Assembly: GCA_029976065.1 (NCBI GenBank)
Contig: JARKNV010000012.1
Span: 34,782-98,781 of the forward strand
Direction of reading: 5' to 3'
Source of the DNA: Selenomonadales bacterium
Lineage (GTDB): Bacteria; Bacillota; Negativicutes; Sporomusales; UBA7701
Length of the DNA stretch: 64,000 bases
The notes under the pieces were generated by a model, which saw only the letters and a program-made list of their open reading frames with translations, had not been told where the DNA came from and made no database searches. Position 1 is the first letter of the stretch. Each line of letters begins with the position of its first letter. A program made the translations under genes and the position numbers. Below are positions 9,368 through 16,941 of the stretch, one piece after another.

Positions 9368-10735
9368 ATGGCGCAGGCTGCTGCGATCGACGGGAGACAG
9401 GATTATATCACCACCAAGGGCCGGCAGATAAGCCGCCTCAAGTGCGACGACGACAGCATCGCCGGCGCCGTCAGCCAGCGGGCCTGCGTCTACTGCGGGG
9501 CCCGCGTCGTCCTCAACCCCATAACCGACGCCGTCCATCTGGTGCACGGCCCGATCGGCTGCGCCAGCTATACCTGGGATATCCGCGGCAGCCTCACCAG
9601 CGGCGCCGACCTGTACCGCAACAGTTTTTCCACCGACCTCCAGGAGCGGGACATTATTTTCGGCGGCGAGAAGAAGCTGGCCGCGGCCATCGACGAACTT
9701 GTCGCCAAGTACAGCCCCAAGCTGGTCTTTATATACGCGACCTGCATCGTCGGCGTGATCGGCGACGACCTGGAGGCGGTGGCCAGGGCGGCGGCGAGCC
9801 GCCACGGCATCGAGGTCATCCCCGTGCAGTCGAGCGGCTTCGCCGGCAACAAGGCCGCCGGCTACCGGGCGGCCTGCGACGCGCTGTTCCGTCTCGTGGC
9901 GCCGGGCACGGCGGCGGAGGCGGCAGGCGTCGGCAAGGATATGAGCATCAATTATCTGGGCGATTTCAACCTGGCCGGCGAGGCGTGGATTATCCGCGAC
10001 TATCTGGCGCAGATCGGCGTGGAGATAAACACCGTCTTCACCGGCGACGCCAGCTACGGCGAGCTCAAGAAAGCCACCCGCGCCCGCCTGAACGTCATGC
10101 AGTGCGCCGGCTCGATGGCCTATCTGGCCGGCCGGCTGGAGGAAGCCTACGGCATCCCCTCTATGCGCGTTTCCTTCCTGGGGCTGGCCGACACCGCCGA
10201 TTCCCTTCGCCGTATCGCCGCCGCTATGGGCGGCGGGAGCCTGAGCGAGCGGGCCGAGGAGCTGATCGTCCGCGAGACGGCCAGGGTCCGGCCGGTTATC
10301 GACGGCTACCGGGCCAAGCTGGCCGGCCGGAAGGCGGCCGTCTACGTGGGCGGGGGCTTCAAAGCCATCTCGCTCATCAAGCAGTTCCGCGAGCTGGGGA
10401 TCGAGGTGGTGATGGTTGGCACCCAGACCGGCCGCAAGGAGGAGTATGAGACCATCGACAGCCTGGTGGCCGACGGCACCGTCATCCTCGACGACGCCAA
10501 CCCAGCGGAGCTGGAGCGGTTCATGACCGACCAGGGGGCCGACCTGCTGGTGGGCGGGGTCAAGGAACGGCCGCTGGCCTACAAGCTCGGCAAGGCTTTC
10601 ATCGATCACAACCACGACCGCAAGCACCCCCTTTCCGGGTTCATCGGCGCCGTCAATTTCGCCGCCGAGGTTTATACGACCCTCTGCTCGCCGGTCTGGC
10701 GGCAGGTGAAGACAGGAGGAGATTTGAATGGCTGA
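9368..10735 (+). CDS. nifE: FeMo-cofactor scaffold NifE
   Basis: 455 residues and homologous to NifD. Early cysteines in RACVYCGAR and GPIGCASYTW, plus CIVGVIGDD, correspond to the NifEN cluster sites, and QCAGSMAY corresponds to the NifD Cys-ligand region. The NifD histidine-ligand motif is absent, as expected for NifE. With NifN it forms the scaffold on which the NifB product matures into FeMo-co. A GGGAGTGACAGATC region precedes ATG 9368, and the 3' end overlaps nifN by 8 bp. Confidence 0.96.
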   Translation: MAQAAAIDGRQDYITTKGRQISRLKCDDDSIAGAVSQRACVYCGARVVLNPITDAVHLVHGPIGCASYTWDIRGSLTSGADLYRNSFSTDLQERDIIFGGEKKLAAAIDELVAKYSPKLVFIYATCIVGVIGDDLEAVARAAASRHGIEVIPVQSSGFAGNKAAGYRAACDALFRLVAPGTAAEAAGVGKDMSINYLGDFNLAGEAWIIRDYLAQIGVEINTVFTGDASYGELKKATRARLNVMQCAGSMAYLAGRLEEAYGIPSMRVSFLGLADTADSLRRIAAAMGGGSLSERAEELIVRETARVRPVIDGYRAKLAGRKAAVYVGGGFKAISLIKQFRELGIEVVMVGTQTGRKEEYETIDSLVADGTVILDDANPAELERFMTDQGADLLVGGVKERPLAYKLGKAFIDHNHDRKHPLSGFIGAVNFAAEVYTTLCSPVWRQVKTGGDLNG

Positions 10736-12125
10736 ATTGCAGACGGCAAAAAGCGTCAGCGAAAACCCCTGCCATATGTGCATGCCGATCGGCGGCATTC
10801 TGCCCCTCAAGGGGGTGGAAGGGTCGATGGTGCTGATCCACGGGTCCCAGGGCTGCAGCACGTATATGCGCCGCGCGATCGCCGAGCATTTTAACGAGCC
10901 CGTCGACGTCGCCTCCTCGGCCCTCAACGAGAAGGGCACCGTCTACGGCGGCGGGGAAAACCTGAAGAAGGCCCTCGACAACGTCCGCAAAGTCTATAAC
11001 CCGCGGCTGGTCGGTATCCTCACCACCTGCCTGGCCGAGACGATCGGCGAGGATGTCGAGCGGCTGGCGGCCGAATACCTGGCCGAACGCGGCCTGGACG
11101 ATCTGACCCTTGTGCCGGTGAGCACCCCCGGCTACGGCGGCAGCCAGGCCGACGGCTATTACCTGACCCTGCGGCAGATCGTCGCTTCCCTGGCCGAACA
11201 GACGCCGCGGCACAACAGGATTAATATCATCGCCGCCAACGTCAGCCCGGCCGACCTCCGCGAGATCAAGCGCCTGCTGGCGGCGATGGGTGTAGAGTAC
11301 ACGCTGCTGCCCGACTTTGCCGACACCCTCGACCGCCCGTATGCCGAGCAGTATACCAAGATGCCGCCCGGGGGAACGCGGCTGGCGGATATCCGGGCCA
11401 TGGCCGGGGCGGCGGCGACCATCGAAATGGGGGTAACGGTGCCGCCGGCCCTTTCTCCGGGCCAACTGTTGGCCGACGAATACGGCGTCGCTCTCCACCG
11501 GCTGCCTATCCCCATAGGAGTGGCGGGCACCGACCTCTTTCTCAGGACGCTGCGGGAAATCAGCGGCCGGAAGGTGCCGGCCAGTCTGCTGGAGGAACGG
11601 GGCCGGCTGCTGGATGCGATGATCGATTCCCATAAGCATAACTTCACCGGCCGCGGCGTCATTTTCGGCGAGCCGGAAATGGTGTACGCCGTGACGCGGA
11701 CCTGCCTGGAAAACGGCATCTGGCCGACGGTGGTGGCGGCGGGCGGGGCCGGCGACGAGGCGGCCGCCCTTTTCAAGGCCGCTCTGGCCGAGTCGCCGGA
11801 GCCGAGCTACTTTTTGAGCGAAACGGATTTCGCCGAGATTCGTTTCCGCAGCGCCGCGGCGGGGGTCAACGTCGCCGTCGGCCCCTCCGACGGCCGTTAT
11901 CTGAGCGAGCGGGAGGGCATTCCGCTTGTACGGCTGGGCTTCCCGATCCTCGACCGTATCGGCGGCCAGCGCATCCTCTCGGTCGGCTACACCGGGACGG
12001 CGAACCTCCTCGACCGCATCACCAATACGCTGCTCGACGCCAAGCATCATTCCTACCGCACCAAGCTTTTCGACGAATTCTACAAAGGCCGCCGGCTGCA
12101 CGTGGCCCCGGCCCCAGCGAGGTGA
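10728..12125 (+). CDS. nifN: FeMo-cofactor scaffold NifN
   Basis: 465 residues and NifK-like: NPCHMCMPIGG near the N-terminus, HGSQGCSTYMRR and TTCLAETIGED. The C-terminal half conserves the NifK/NifN pattern (GFPILDRIGGQ). It partners NifE. Both ends overlap neighbours (nifE by 8 bp, nifB by 4 bp), so the three are translationally coupled. It is not fused to NifB here, unlike NifN-B fusions in some clostridia. Confidence 0.95.
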   Translation: MAELQTAKSVSENPCHMCMPIGGILPLKGVEGSMVLIHGSQGCSTYMRRAIAEHFNEPVDVASSALNEKGTVYGGGENLKKALDNVRKVYNPRLVGILTTCLAETIGEDVERLAAEYLAERGLDDLTLVPVSTPGYGGSQADGYYLTLRQIVASLAEQTPRHNRINIIAANVSPADLREIKRLLAAMGVEYTLLPDFADTLDRPYAEQYTKMPPGGTRLADIRAMAGAAATIEMGVTVPPALSPGQLLADEYGVALHRLPIPIGVAGTDLFLRTLREISGRKVPASLLEERGRLLDAMIDSHKHNFTGRGVIFGEPEMVYAVTRTCLENGIWPTVVAAGGAGDEAAALFKAALAESPEPSYFLSETDFAEIRFRSAAAGVNVAVGPSDGRYLSEREGIPLVRLGFPILDRIGGQRILSVGYTGTANLLDRITNTLLDAKHHSYRTKLFDEFYKGRRLHVAPAPAR

Positions 12126-13345
12126 GAAAATTGGATGCCGACCGCCATCCCTGCTACTCGGCGGACGCTCAGCACAAGTTCGCCCGTCTCCATCTGCCGG
12201 TGGCGCCGGCCTGCAATATCAGCTGCAACTATTGCAGCCGCAAGTACGACTGTGTCAACGAAAGCCGGCCGGGGGTGACCAGCGAGGTGTTGTCGCCGGC
12301 GGAAGCCGGAGCGAAATTCGCCCTGGTGAGGGAGAAAATCACCGACCTGAGCGTCGTGGGCATCGCCGGGCCGGGGGACGCGCTGGCCAACTGGCCCCGG
12401 ACGCGCGAGACGCTGGAAATAATCCGGGCGGCGGACCCCGGGATCATTTTCTGCCTGTCGACCAACGGGCTGCTGCTGCCCGAGTACGCCCAGGAAATCA
12501 TCGGCCTCGGCGTCCGCCATGTGACGGTGACGGTGAACTGCGTCGACCCGGATATCGGCGCCGCCATTTACCGCCAGGTGACATACAAGGGGGAAGCCTA
12601 CAGCGGCCGGGCTGGCGCCGAGCTGCTGATGGCCAGGCAGCTCGCCGGCATCACCGCCCTGGTGGCGGGCGGGGTACTTGTCAAGGTGAACATCGTCATG
12701 ATCGGCGGCGTCAACGACCGGCATATCCCGGCGGTCGTCAAGACGGTCAAGGAGCTCGGCGTATTCATGACCAATATAATGCCGATGATTCCCGCGCCGG
12801 GGAGCGCCTTCGAGTATTTGCCCCAGACGAGCATGAAGGAGGTGGCGGCGATGCGGGACCTCTGCCAGCTGGATATCCGCCAGATGCGCCATTGCCGCCA
12901 GTGCCGGGCCGACGCCGTCGGGCTGCTGGCCGAGGACCGTTCGGCCGAGTTCGGCCGGGGCTGCCGGTGCGCCGTCGCGCCGCCGTCTGCGCCGCGGCCG
13001 TATAAGATCGCCGTGGCTTCCCGGCACGGGCGCCTGGTGGATCTCCATTTCGGCCAGGCCGAGGAATTCCTCGTTTATCTGACGACCGACCGCGGGTTCG
13101 AGCTGGTGGGCACCAGGCGGGTGGCCAGGTACTGCGGCGGGCCGGCCGATTGCGGCGAAGCGGACAATAAGGAGGCGGTCATCGGCCTCCTGGGGGACTG
13201 CGACGCCGTCCTGTCGATGCGCATCGGCCGGCTGGCGGCCGAGCGCCTTCGCCGCCACGGCATAATGAGCGTCGAGGCCTGCTTCACCGTCGAGGACGGG
13301 CTGGAGCGGGCGGTGGCCGCGCTACGGCAGGAAAAGTGCAGCTAA
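12122..13345 (+). CDS. nifB: FeMo-cofactor biosynthesis protein NifB with C-terminal NifX-like domain
   Basis: 407 residues from GTG 12122, overlapping the nifN stop. The N-terminal domain is a radical SAM enzyme with CNISCNYC (Cys31, Cys35, Cys38) and the upstream HPC motif with conserved histidines typical of NifB. It makes the carbide-containing NifB-co precursor from Fe-S clusters. Residues from ~295 (starting YKIAVASRHGRLVDLHFGQ) form a NifX/NafY-type dinitrogenase cofactor-binding domain. The fusion may compensate for the absence of a separate nifX in this operon. Confidence 0.95.
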   Translation: MRKLDADRHPCYSADAQHKFARLHLPVAPACNISCNYCSRKYDCVNESRPGVTSEVLSPAEAGAKFALVREKITDLSVVGIAGPGDALANWPRTRETLEIIRAADPGIIFCLSTNGLLLPEYAQEIIGLGVRHVTVTVNCVDPDIGAAIYRQVTYKGEAYSGRAGAELLMARQLAGITALVAGGVLVKVNIVMIGGVNDRHIPAVVKTVKELGVFMTNIMPMIPAPGSAFEYLPQTSMKEVAAMRDLCQLDIRQMRHCRQCRADAVGLLAEDRSAEFGRGCRCAVAPPSAPRPYKIAVASRHGRLVDLHFGQAEEFLVYLTTDRGFELVGTRRVARYCGGPADCGEADNKEAVIGLLGDCDAVLSMRIGRLAAERLRRHGIMSVEACFTVEDGLERAVAALRQEKCS

Positions 13346-13359
13346 AGGAGAGAGCAGCG

Positions 13360-13668
13360 ATGAAAAAGCCCGAGTATCACATCTTTGTGTGCACCAGTTC
13401 GCGTATCGGCGGCGTCCAGAAGGGCTTCTGCCATACCAGAGGCGGCGTGGACATCATGGCCAGGTTTCTGGAGGAGATCGAGGAGCGGGAGCTGGGCGGG
13501 CAGGTTTTCGTGACCAATACCGGCTGTTTCGGCATCTGCGAGAAGGGACCGGTCGTCGTCGTACACCCCGGCAATGTCTGGTACGGGTCGGTGACTCCCG
13601 CCGACGTGGCGGAAATCCTCGACAACCATATCGAAGGCGGCCGGGTGGTCGAGCGGCTGGCCATCTAG
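13360..13668 (+). CDS. Thioredoxin-fold [2Fe-2S] ferredoxin of the nif operon
   Basis: 102 residues from ATG 13360, with AAAGGAG at 13344-13350; an in-frame GTG at 13336 lies upstream of that site. It resembles the Clostridium pasteurianum 2Fe ferredoxin and Shethna-type proteins. Cys11, Cys24, Cys56 and Cys60 are in place (FVCTSS, GFCHT, GCFGIC). Residue 14, a cysteine in the clostridial protein, is serine here. That residue is recalled as a non-ligand in the native clostridial protein, so the cluster should still form. It probably donates electrons to, or protects, nitrogenase. Confidence 0.9.
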   Translation: MKKPEYHIFVCTSSRIGGVQKGFCHTRGGVDIMARFLEEIEERELGGQVFVTNTGCFGICEKGPVVVVHPGNVWYGSVTPADVAEILDNHIEGGRVVERLAI

Positions 13669-13689
13669 CCTAGGAAGGAGGGGACAATT

Positions 13690-14364
13690 ATGGCGCGGGA
13701 GGTAGCGGTATTCCTTGACAACAACGGCCGGACCGGAGCGCTCGGCGAGCCGGGGCGGGTATGCGTCTACCGTCGCCGGCAGAAGACGTGGACAGTGGCG
13801 CGGGAGACCGAGTTCACGCTGACCGGCGAGGGGGGGCTGAAGGGGTTGCGCCGCCAGCTCGGCGGACTGCTGGCCTTCCTCGGCGAGTGCCGCATCTTTG
13901 TGGCCCGCTCCCTGTCAGGAGTGCCTTATTACGAGTTGGAGAAAGCGGGCTTCAATATCTGGGAGCAGGACGGCGAGCCGCTCGCCTACCTGGAAGAGGT
14001 CTGGGCCGGGGAGGAGCGGGAGAGGACGGCGACAAGCGCGCCGCCCCCCGCCTCGGTGCCGCTCGGGCCGAGCGAAAAGGCTCCCGGGCATTATTACATT
14101 TCGCTGAAGGAGATTCAGGCTAGGAACGCCGGCATCACCAGCAAGCACGTTTTGCAGCCCTTCCTCCGCCAGGGGCGGTTCGCCGTTCTGGAGGTCGTAT
14201 GCGACCATTTGCCGCCCTGGCTGGAACTGGACCTTGCGTCCGGGGCTTTTTCCTGGACGAGCGAAAAAGTGGGCGAACGGGAGACGCGCATTATCATCAA
14301 GGCCGGCAGGGAGGTGAGGGACGATGGGCAAGCTTTTGCCGGGCAAGGCGGTGTATGTTGTTGA
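13690..14364 (+). CDS. AnfO-like nitrogenase accessory protein
   Basis: 224 residues. The N-terminus (REVAVFLDNNGRTGALGEPGRVCVY) and the segment starting FVARSLSGVPYYELEKAGFNIWE match the AnfO family, named from Fe-only nitrogenase clusters. A Pro/Ala-rich linker (about residues 110-130) separates a second domain whose role is unknown. Here it lies in a molybdenum-type nif operon between the ferredoxin and nifV. Its function is undefined; a role in cofactor delivery or activity control is inference. The end overlaps nifV by 41 bp. Confidence 0.8.
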   Translation: MAREVAVFLDNNGRTGALGEPGRVCVYRRRQKTWTVARETEFTLTGEGGLKGLRRQLGGLLAFLGECRIFVARSLSGVPYYELEKAGFNIWEQDGEPLAYLEEVWAGEERERTATSAPPPASVPLGPSEKAPGHYYISLKEIQARNAGITSKHVLQPFLRQGRFAVLEVVCDHLPPWLELDLASGAFSWTSEKVGERETRIIIKAGREVRDDGQAFAGQGGVCC

Positions 14365-15475
14365 TACGACGCTGCGGGACGGCGAGCAGGCGGCGGGCGT
14401 GGCCTTCGACAAGGCCGAGAAGCTGACCATCGCCCGGCTGCTCGACGCGGTGGGCGTCGACCAGATCGAGGCCGGAACGCCGGCCATGGGGGGCGAGGAG
14501 GCCGAGGCCGTCAGGATGATTGCTGCCGCCGGGCTGAAGGCGAGCGTTATGGCCTGGTGCCGGGCGACTGTTGATGACATCGCGGCGGCCGTCGCCTGCG
14601 GGGTGGACGCCGTTGAGATATCGAGCCCCGTTTCCGATTTGCATATCCGCGACAAGCTCGGGGTATCGCAGGCGGTGGTGCTGGTGAATACCGTTACGGC
14701 GGTGGCATACGCCCGTAAGCACGGCTTGTATATCTCGGTCGGCATGGAGGATGCCTCGCGGGCCGACGACGCTTTCCTGCTGGAGTACATCCGCGCGGTT
14801 ACGGCGGCCGGCGCCCGGCGGGTAAGGTACTGCGACACGGTGGGGATTCTCGATCCCCTGACGATGGCCGCCCGGGTCGAGCGTTTGCGCCGGGAGACGT
14901 GGACGGAGATCGAAGTCCACGCCCACAACGATTTCGGGATGGCCACCGCCAACACGGTCGCCGCCTGCCGGGCGGGCGCCCGCTTCCTGGACGTGACGGT
15001 CAACGGCCTGGGGGAGCGGGCCGGCAACGCCGCCCTGGAGGAGGTGGTGATGTTCCTGCGCCACAGCGAAACCGCCACAGGCTATGATCAGCAGGGCCTG
15101 CAAAGGCTCTGCCAGTACGTCGCCGGCGCGGCGCGGCGGGAGATCCCCGCCTGGAAGCCGGTCGTGGGCCAGGCGATCTTCCACCACGAGTCGGGCATCC
15201 ATGCCGACGGGGTGCTGAAGAATCCTGCGCTGTACGAGCCTTATGATCCGGCCGAAGTGGGGCTGGAACGGCGGATCGTCATCGGCAAGCATTCCGGCAA
15301 GGCGGCGCTGCTGCATAAGAGCCGGGAGCTCGGTCTGCAGCTGGATGAGGAGGCGCTGGCTTCCGTGGCGACGGGCATAAAAAGGACGGTGCTTAAAGTC
15401 AAGCGGGCGCTTACCGACGACGAGATCCGGGAGGTCGCCGGCACGGCTTTGGGGAAGATGCCCGTGTGCGGCTAG
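14324..15475 (+). CDS. nifV: Homocitrate synthase NifV
   Basis: 383 residues of the LeuA/NifV/HMG-CoA-lyase-like TIM barrel family. DTTLRDGEQAAGVAF near the N-terminus, HAHNDFGMATAN and GHSGKAAL-like (IGKHSGKAAL) motifs are present. It condenses 2-oxoglutarate and acetyl-CoA to homocitrate, the organic ligand of FeMo-co. The operon context identifies it as NifV rather than isopropylmalate synthase, and it is shorter than LeuA because the regulatory domain is absent. It is the last gene before the terminator at 15499. Confidence 0.93.
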   Translation: MGKLLPGKAVYVVDTTLRDGEQAAGVAFDKAEKLTIARLLDAVGVDQIEAGTPAMGGEEAEAVRMIAAAGLKASVMAWCRATVDDIAAAVACGVDAVEISSPVSDLHIRDKLGVSQAVVLVNTVTAVAYARKHGLYISVGMEDASRADDAFLLEYIRAVTAAGARRVRYCDTVGILDPLTMAARVERLRRETWTEIEVHAHNDFGMATANTVAACRAGARFLDVTVNGLGERAGNAALEEVVMFLRHSETATGYDQQGLQRLCQYVAGAARREIPAWKPVVGQAIFHHESGIHADGVLKNPALYEPYDPAEVGLERRIVIGKHSGKAALLHKSRELGLQLDEEALASVATGIKRTVLKVKRALTDDEIREVAGTALGKMPVCG

Positions 15476-15498
15476 AATGGAGGAGTAGCGACACAGGG

Positions 15499-15526
15499 AA
15501 AACAGCGGCGGCGGCCGCTGTTTTTT
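15499..15526 (+). terminator. nif operon terminator
   Basis: Stem AAAACAGCGGC/GCCGCTGTTTT (loop GGCG, 15510-15513) followed by a T-run. Its core is the same as the hairpin at 4208-4235, so the nif operon is bracketed by two nearly identical terminators. Confidence 0.88.
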
Positions 15527-15591
15527 GCATGGGGAGGGTTCTTTGCCGACGATGGCGAATACCGCTAGGAACAGGAAAGGGGTAATATTCA

Positions 15592-15867
15592 ATGGCGGAT
15601 TTTGTCACGGGGCAGCTTATGGCGGCCGTCGGCGTGATGCTTTCCGACGGCTTTTTCGTTGCCGTCATGCTTTTGCTTATCGGGCGGTATATGAACTCCT
15701 GGCTGGCGCGCTACGCCAGCGGCGTCGTATTCGCGGGGATTCTCTGTTCGTTTCTCGAACGGCCGGAGGAGAGTTACGCGGCGTATCTTTTGGCCGGGTT
15801 CCTGTGGGTTGCCCTGGGGCAGCTTGCGGTGGCGGTGCTAAAAGCGGCGAAAGCCCGCCGCGGATAG
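15592..15867 (+). CDS. Small integral membrane protein, unknown
   Basis: 91 residues from ATG 15592, with GAAAGGGG about 10 bases upstream. Three or so hydrophobic segments (roughly residues 5-30, 38-52 and 62-85) end in a basic tail KAAKARRG. No family is recognised. It lies between the nif terminator and the IclR gene, so it could be monocistronic or co-transcribed with the regulator. Confidence 0.55.
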   Translation: MADFVTGQLMAAVGVMLSDGFFVAVMLLLIGRYMNSWLARYASGVVFAGILCSFLERPEESYAAYLLAGFLWVALGQLAVAVLKAAKARRG

Positions 15868-15973
15868 GCGGGGAGGATTTTTGCCGGGGCGGCAGGGAAG
15901 ACGCGGTAAATCTTGAATTAAGACAATATGACGGCCAGCGTCGCAATACGACGGAGAAAGGGGAGGTGCCACC

Positions 15974-16747
15974 GTGGCAGACAAGCAGGCCCCGTTGGTA
16001 AAATCGGCAGCCCGCACTCTCGACATCATCGGCTTTATCGCCAAGAGCGCCAAGCCCCCGAATTTTACGGCCATCCTGCACCAGCTCGACATCCCGAAGA
16101 GTTCGCTGTCGCTGCTGCTGCACGAGCTCGTCAACAACGACTACCTCGATTACGACCCGGACACCAGGGCTTATTACCCGGGGCTGAAGCTTATCCAGAT
16201 AAGCGCCAGCTGCATCAACAACACCAACATCTCCCGGGAGATCGCCCTGGGGATCAAGAAGCTGAGCGACGAGTTCGGCGAGACGACCCACGCCGGCATC
16301 CTCGACGGGCGGCATATCGTCTATATCGCCAAGCACCACGGCTCGCGGGACGTCAGCGTGGTGGCCACGATCGGCTACCGCATTCCGGCCCACGCGACGG
16401 CGATCGGCAAGGTGCTGCTGGCGACGCTGCCGGCCGCGGAGCTGAAGGCCCGTTTCGGCGGCGAGCAGCTGGAACGCTATACCGACAATACGATCACCGA
16501 TTTCTCCGCCCTCATGGCCGAGCTGAACAAGGTGGCGACGCAGGGTTACGCGCTCGACGACCAGGAGATCATCCCGGGCGGCATCTGCGTGGCCGCGCCG
16601 ATTCTCGACAAGACGAACAGGACGGTGGCGGCGATCAGCGTGACGATGGCGGCCAGCCGGGCGTGGGAAGGCGGTATGATGGCCGCGCTGGTGGACAAGG
16701 TTCGCGCGATGGCCGACCATGTTTCGATGCGGCTGGGGAAGGTTTGA
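15974..16747 (+). CDS. IclR-family transcriptional regulator
   Basis: 257 residues from GTG 15974 (AAAGGGGAGGTG upstream). It has an N-terminal winged helix (about residues 8-70, KSAARTLDIIGFIAKSAKP then SSLSLLLHELV) and a C-terminal IclR effector domain (GYRIPAHATAIGKVLLA, then GGICVAAPILD). IclR proteins typically control adjacent catabolic operons and sense small organic or aromatic acids. The downstream ior/dehydratase operon has two palindromes suited to such a dimer. The effector cannot be read from sequence. Confidence 0.9.
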   Translation: MADKQAPLVKSAARTLDIIGFIAKSAKPPNFTAILHQLDIPKSSLSLLLHELVNNDYLDYDPDTRAYYPGLKLIQISASCINNTNISREIALGIKKLSDEFGETTHAGILDGRHIVYIAKHHGSRDVSVVATIGYRIPAHATAIGKVLLATLPAAELKARFGGEQLERYTDNTITDFSALMAELNKVATQGYALDDQEIIPGGICVAAPILDKTNRTVAAISVTMAASRAWEGGMMAALVDKVRAMADHVSMRLGKV

Positions 16748-16752
16748 GTGTT

Positions 16753-16778
16753 CGCCGGCCGGCCGGCGGGAGTTTTTT
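16753..16778 (+). terminator. Terminator after the IclR gene
   Basis: GC-only palindrome CGCCGGCCGGCCGGCG (16753-16768) followed within a few bases by a run of six T. It separates the regulator from the next operon. Confidence 0.7.
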
Positions 16779-16845
16779 GCGCCCGTAGGCAGGAAAAAGA
16801 GCACGGCACCAAGAATACACGGAAGTGTAACAGCAGTTTTATTTT

Positions 16846-16880
16846 GTTCGTAATATTGAACTAAGTTCATAATAATGAAC
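16846..16880 (+). promoter_or_regulatory. Tandem palindromic operator before iorA
   Basis: Two related 16-bp palindromes, GTTCGTAATATTGAAC (16846-16861) and GTTCATAATAATGAAC (16865-16880), lie 19 bp centre to centre, about two helical turns. They are AT-rich islands in GC-rich DNA, 60-95 bp before iorA. This is the expected arrangement for cooperative binding of two dimers, most simply the IclR protein encoded just upstream (inference). Confidence 0.7.
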
Positions 16881-16941
16881 AAAACGGCTGCGGGCACGAC
16901 CCGTATGACACTGTTGCGAGCTTGAAAAGGGAGGAAAACGG

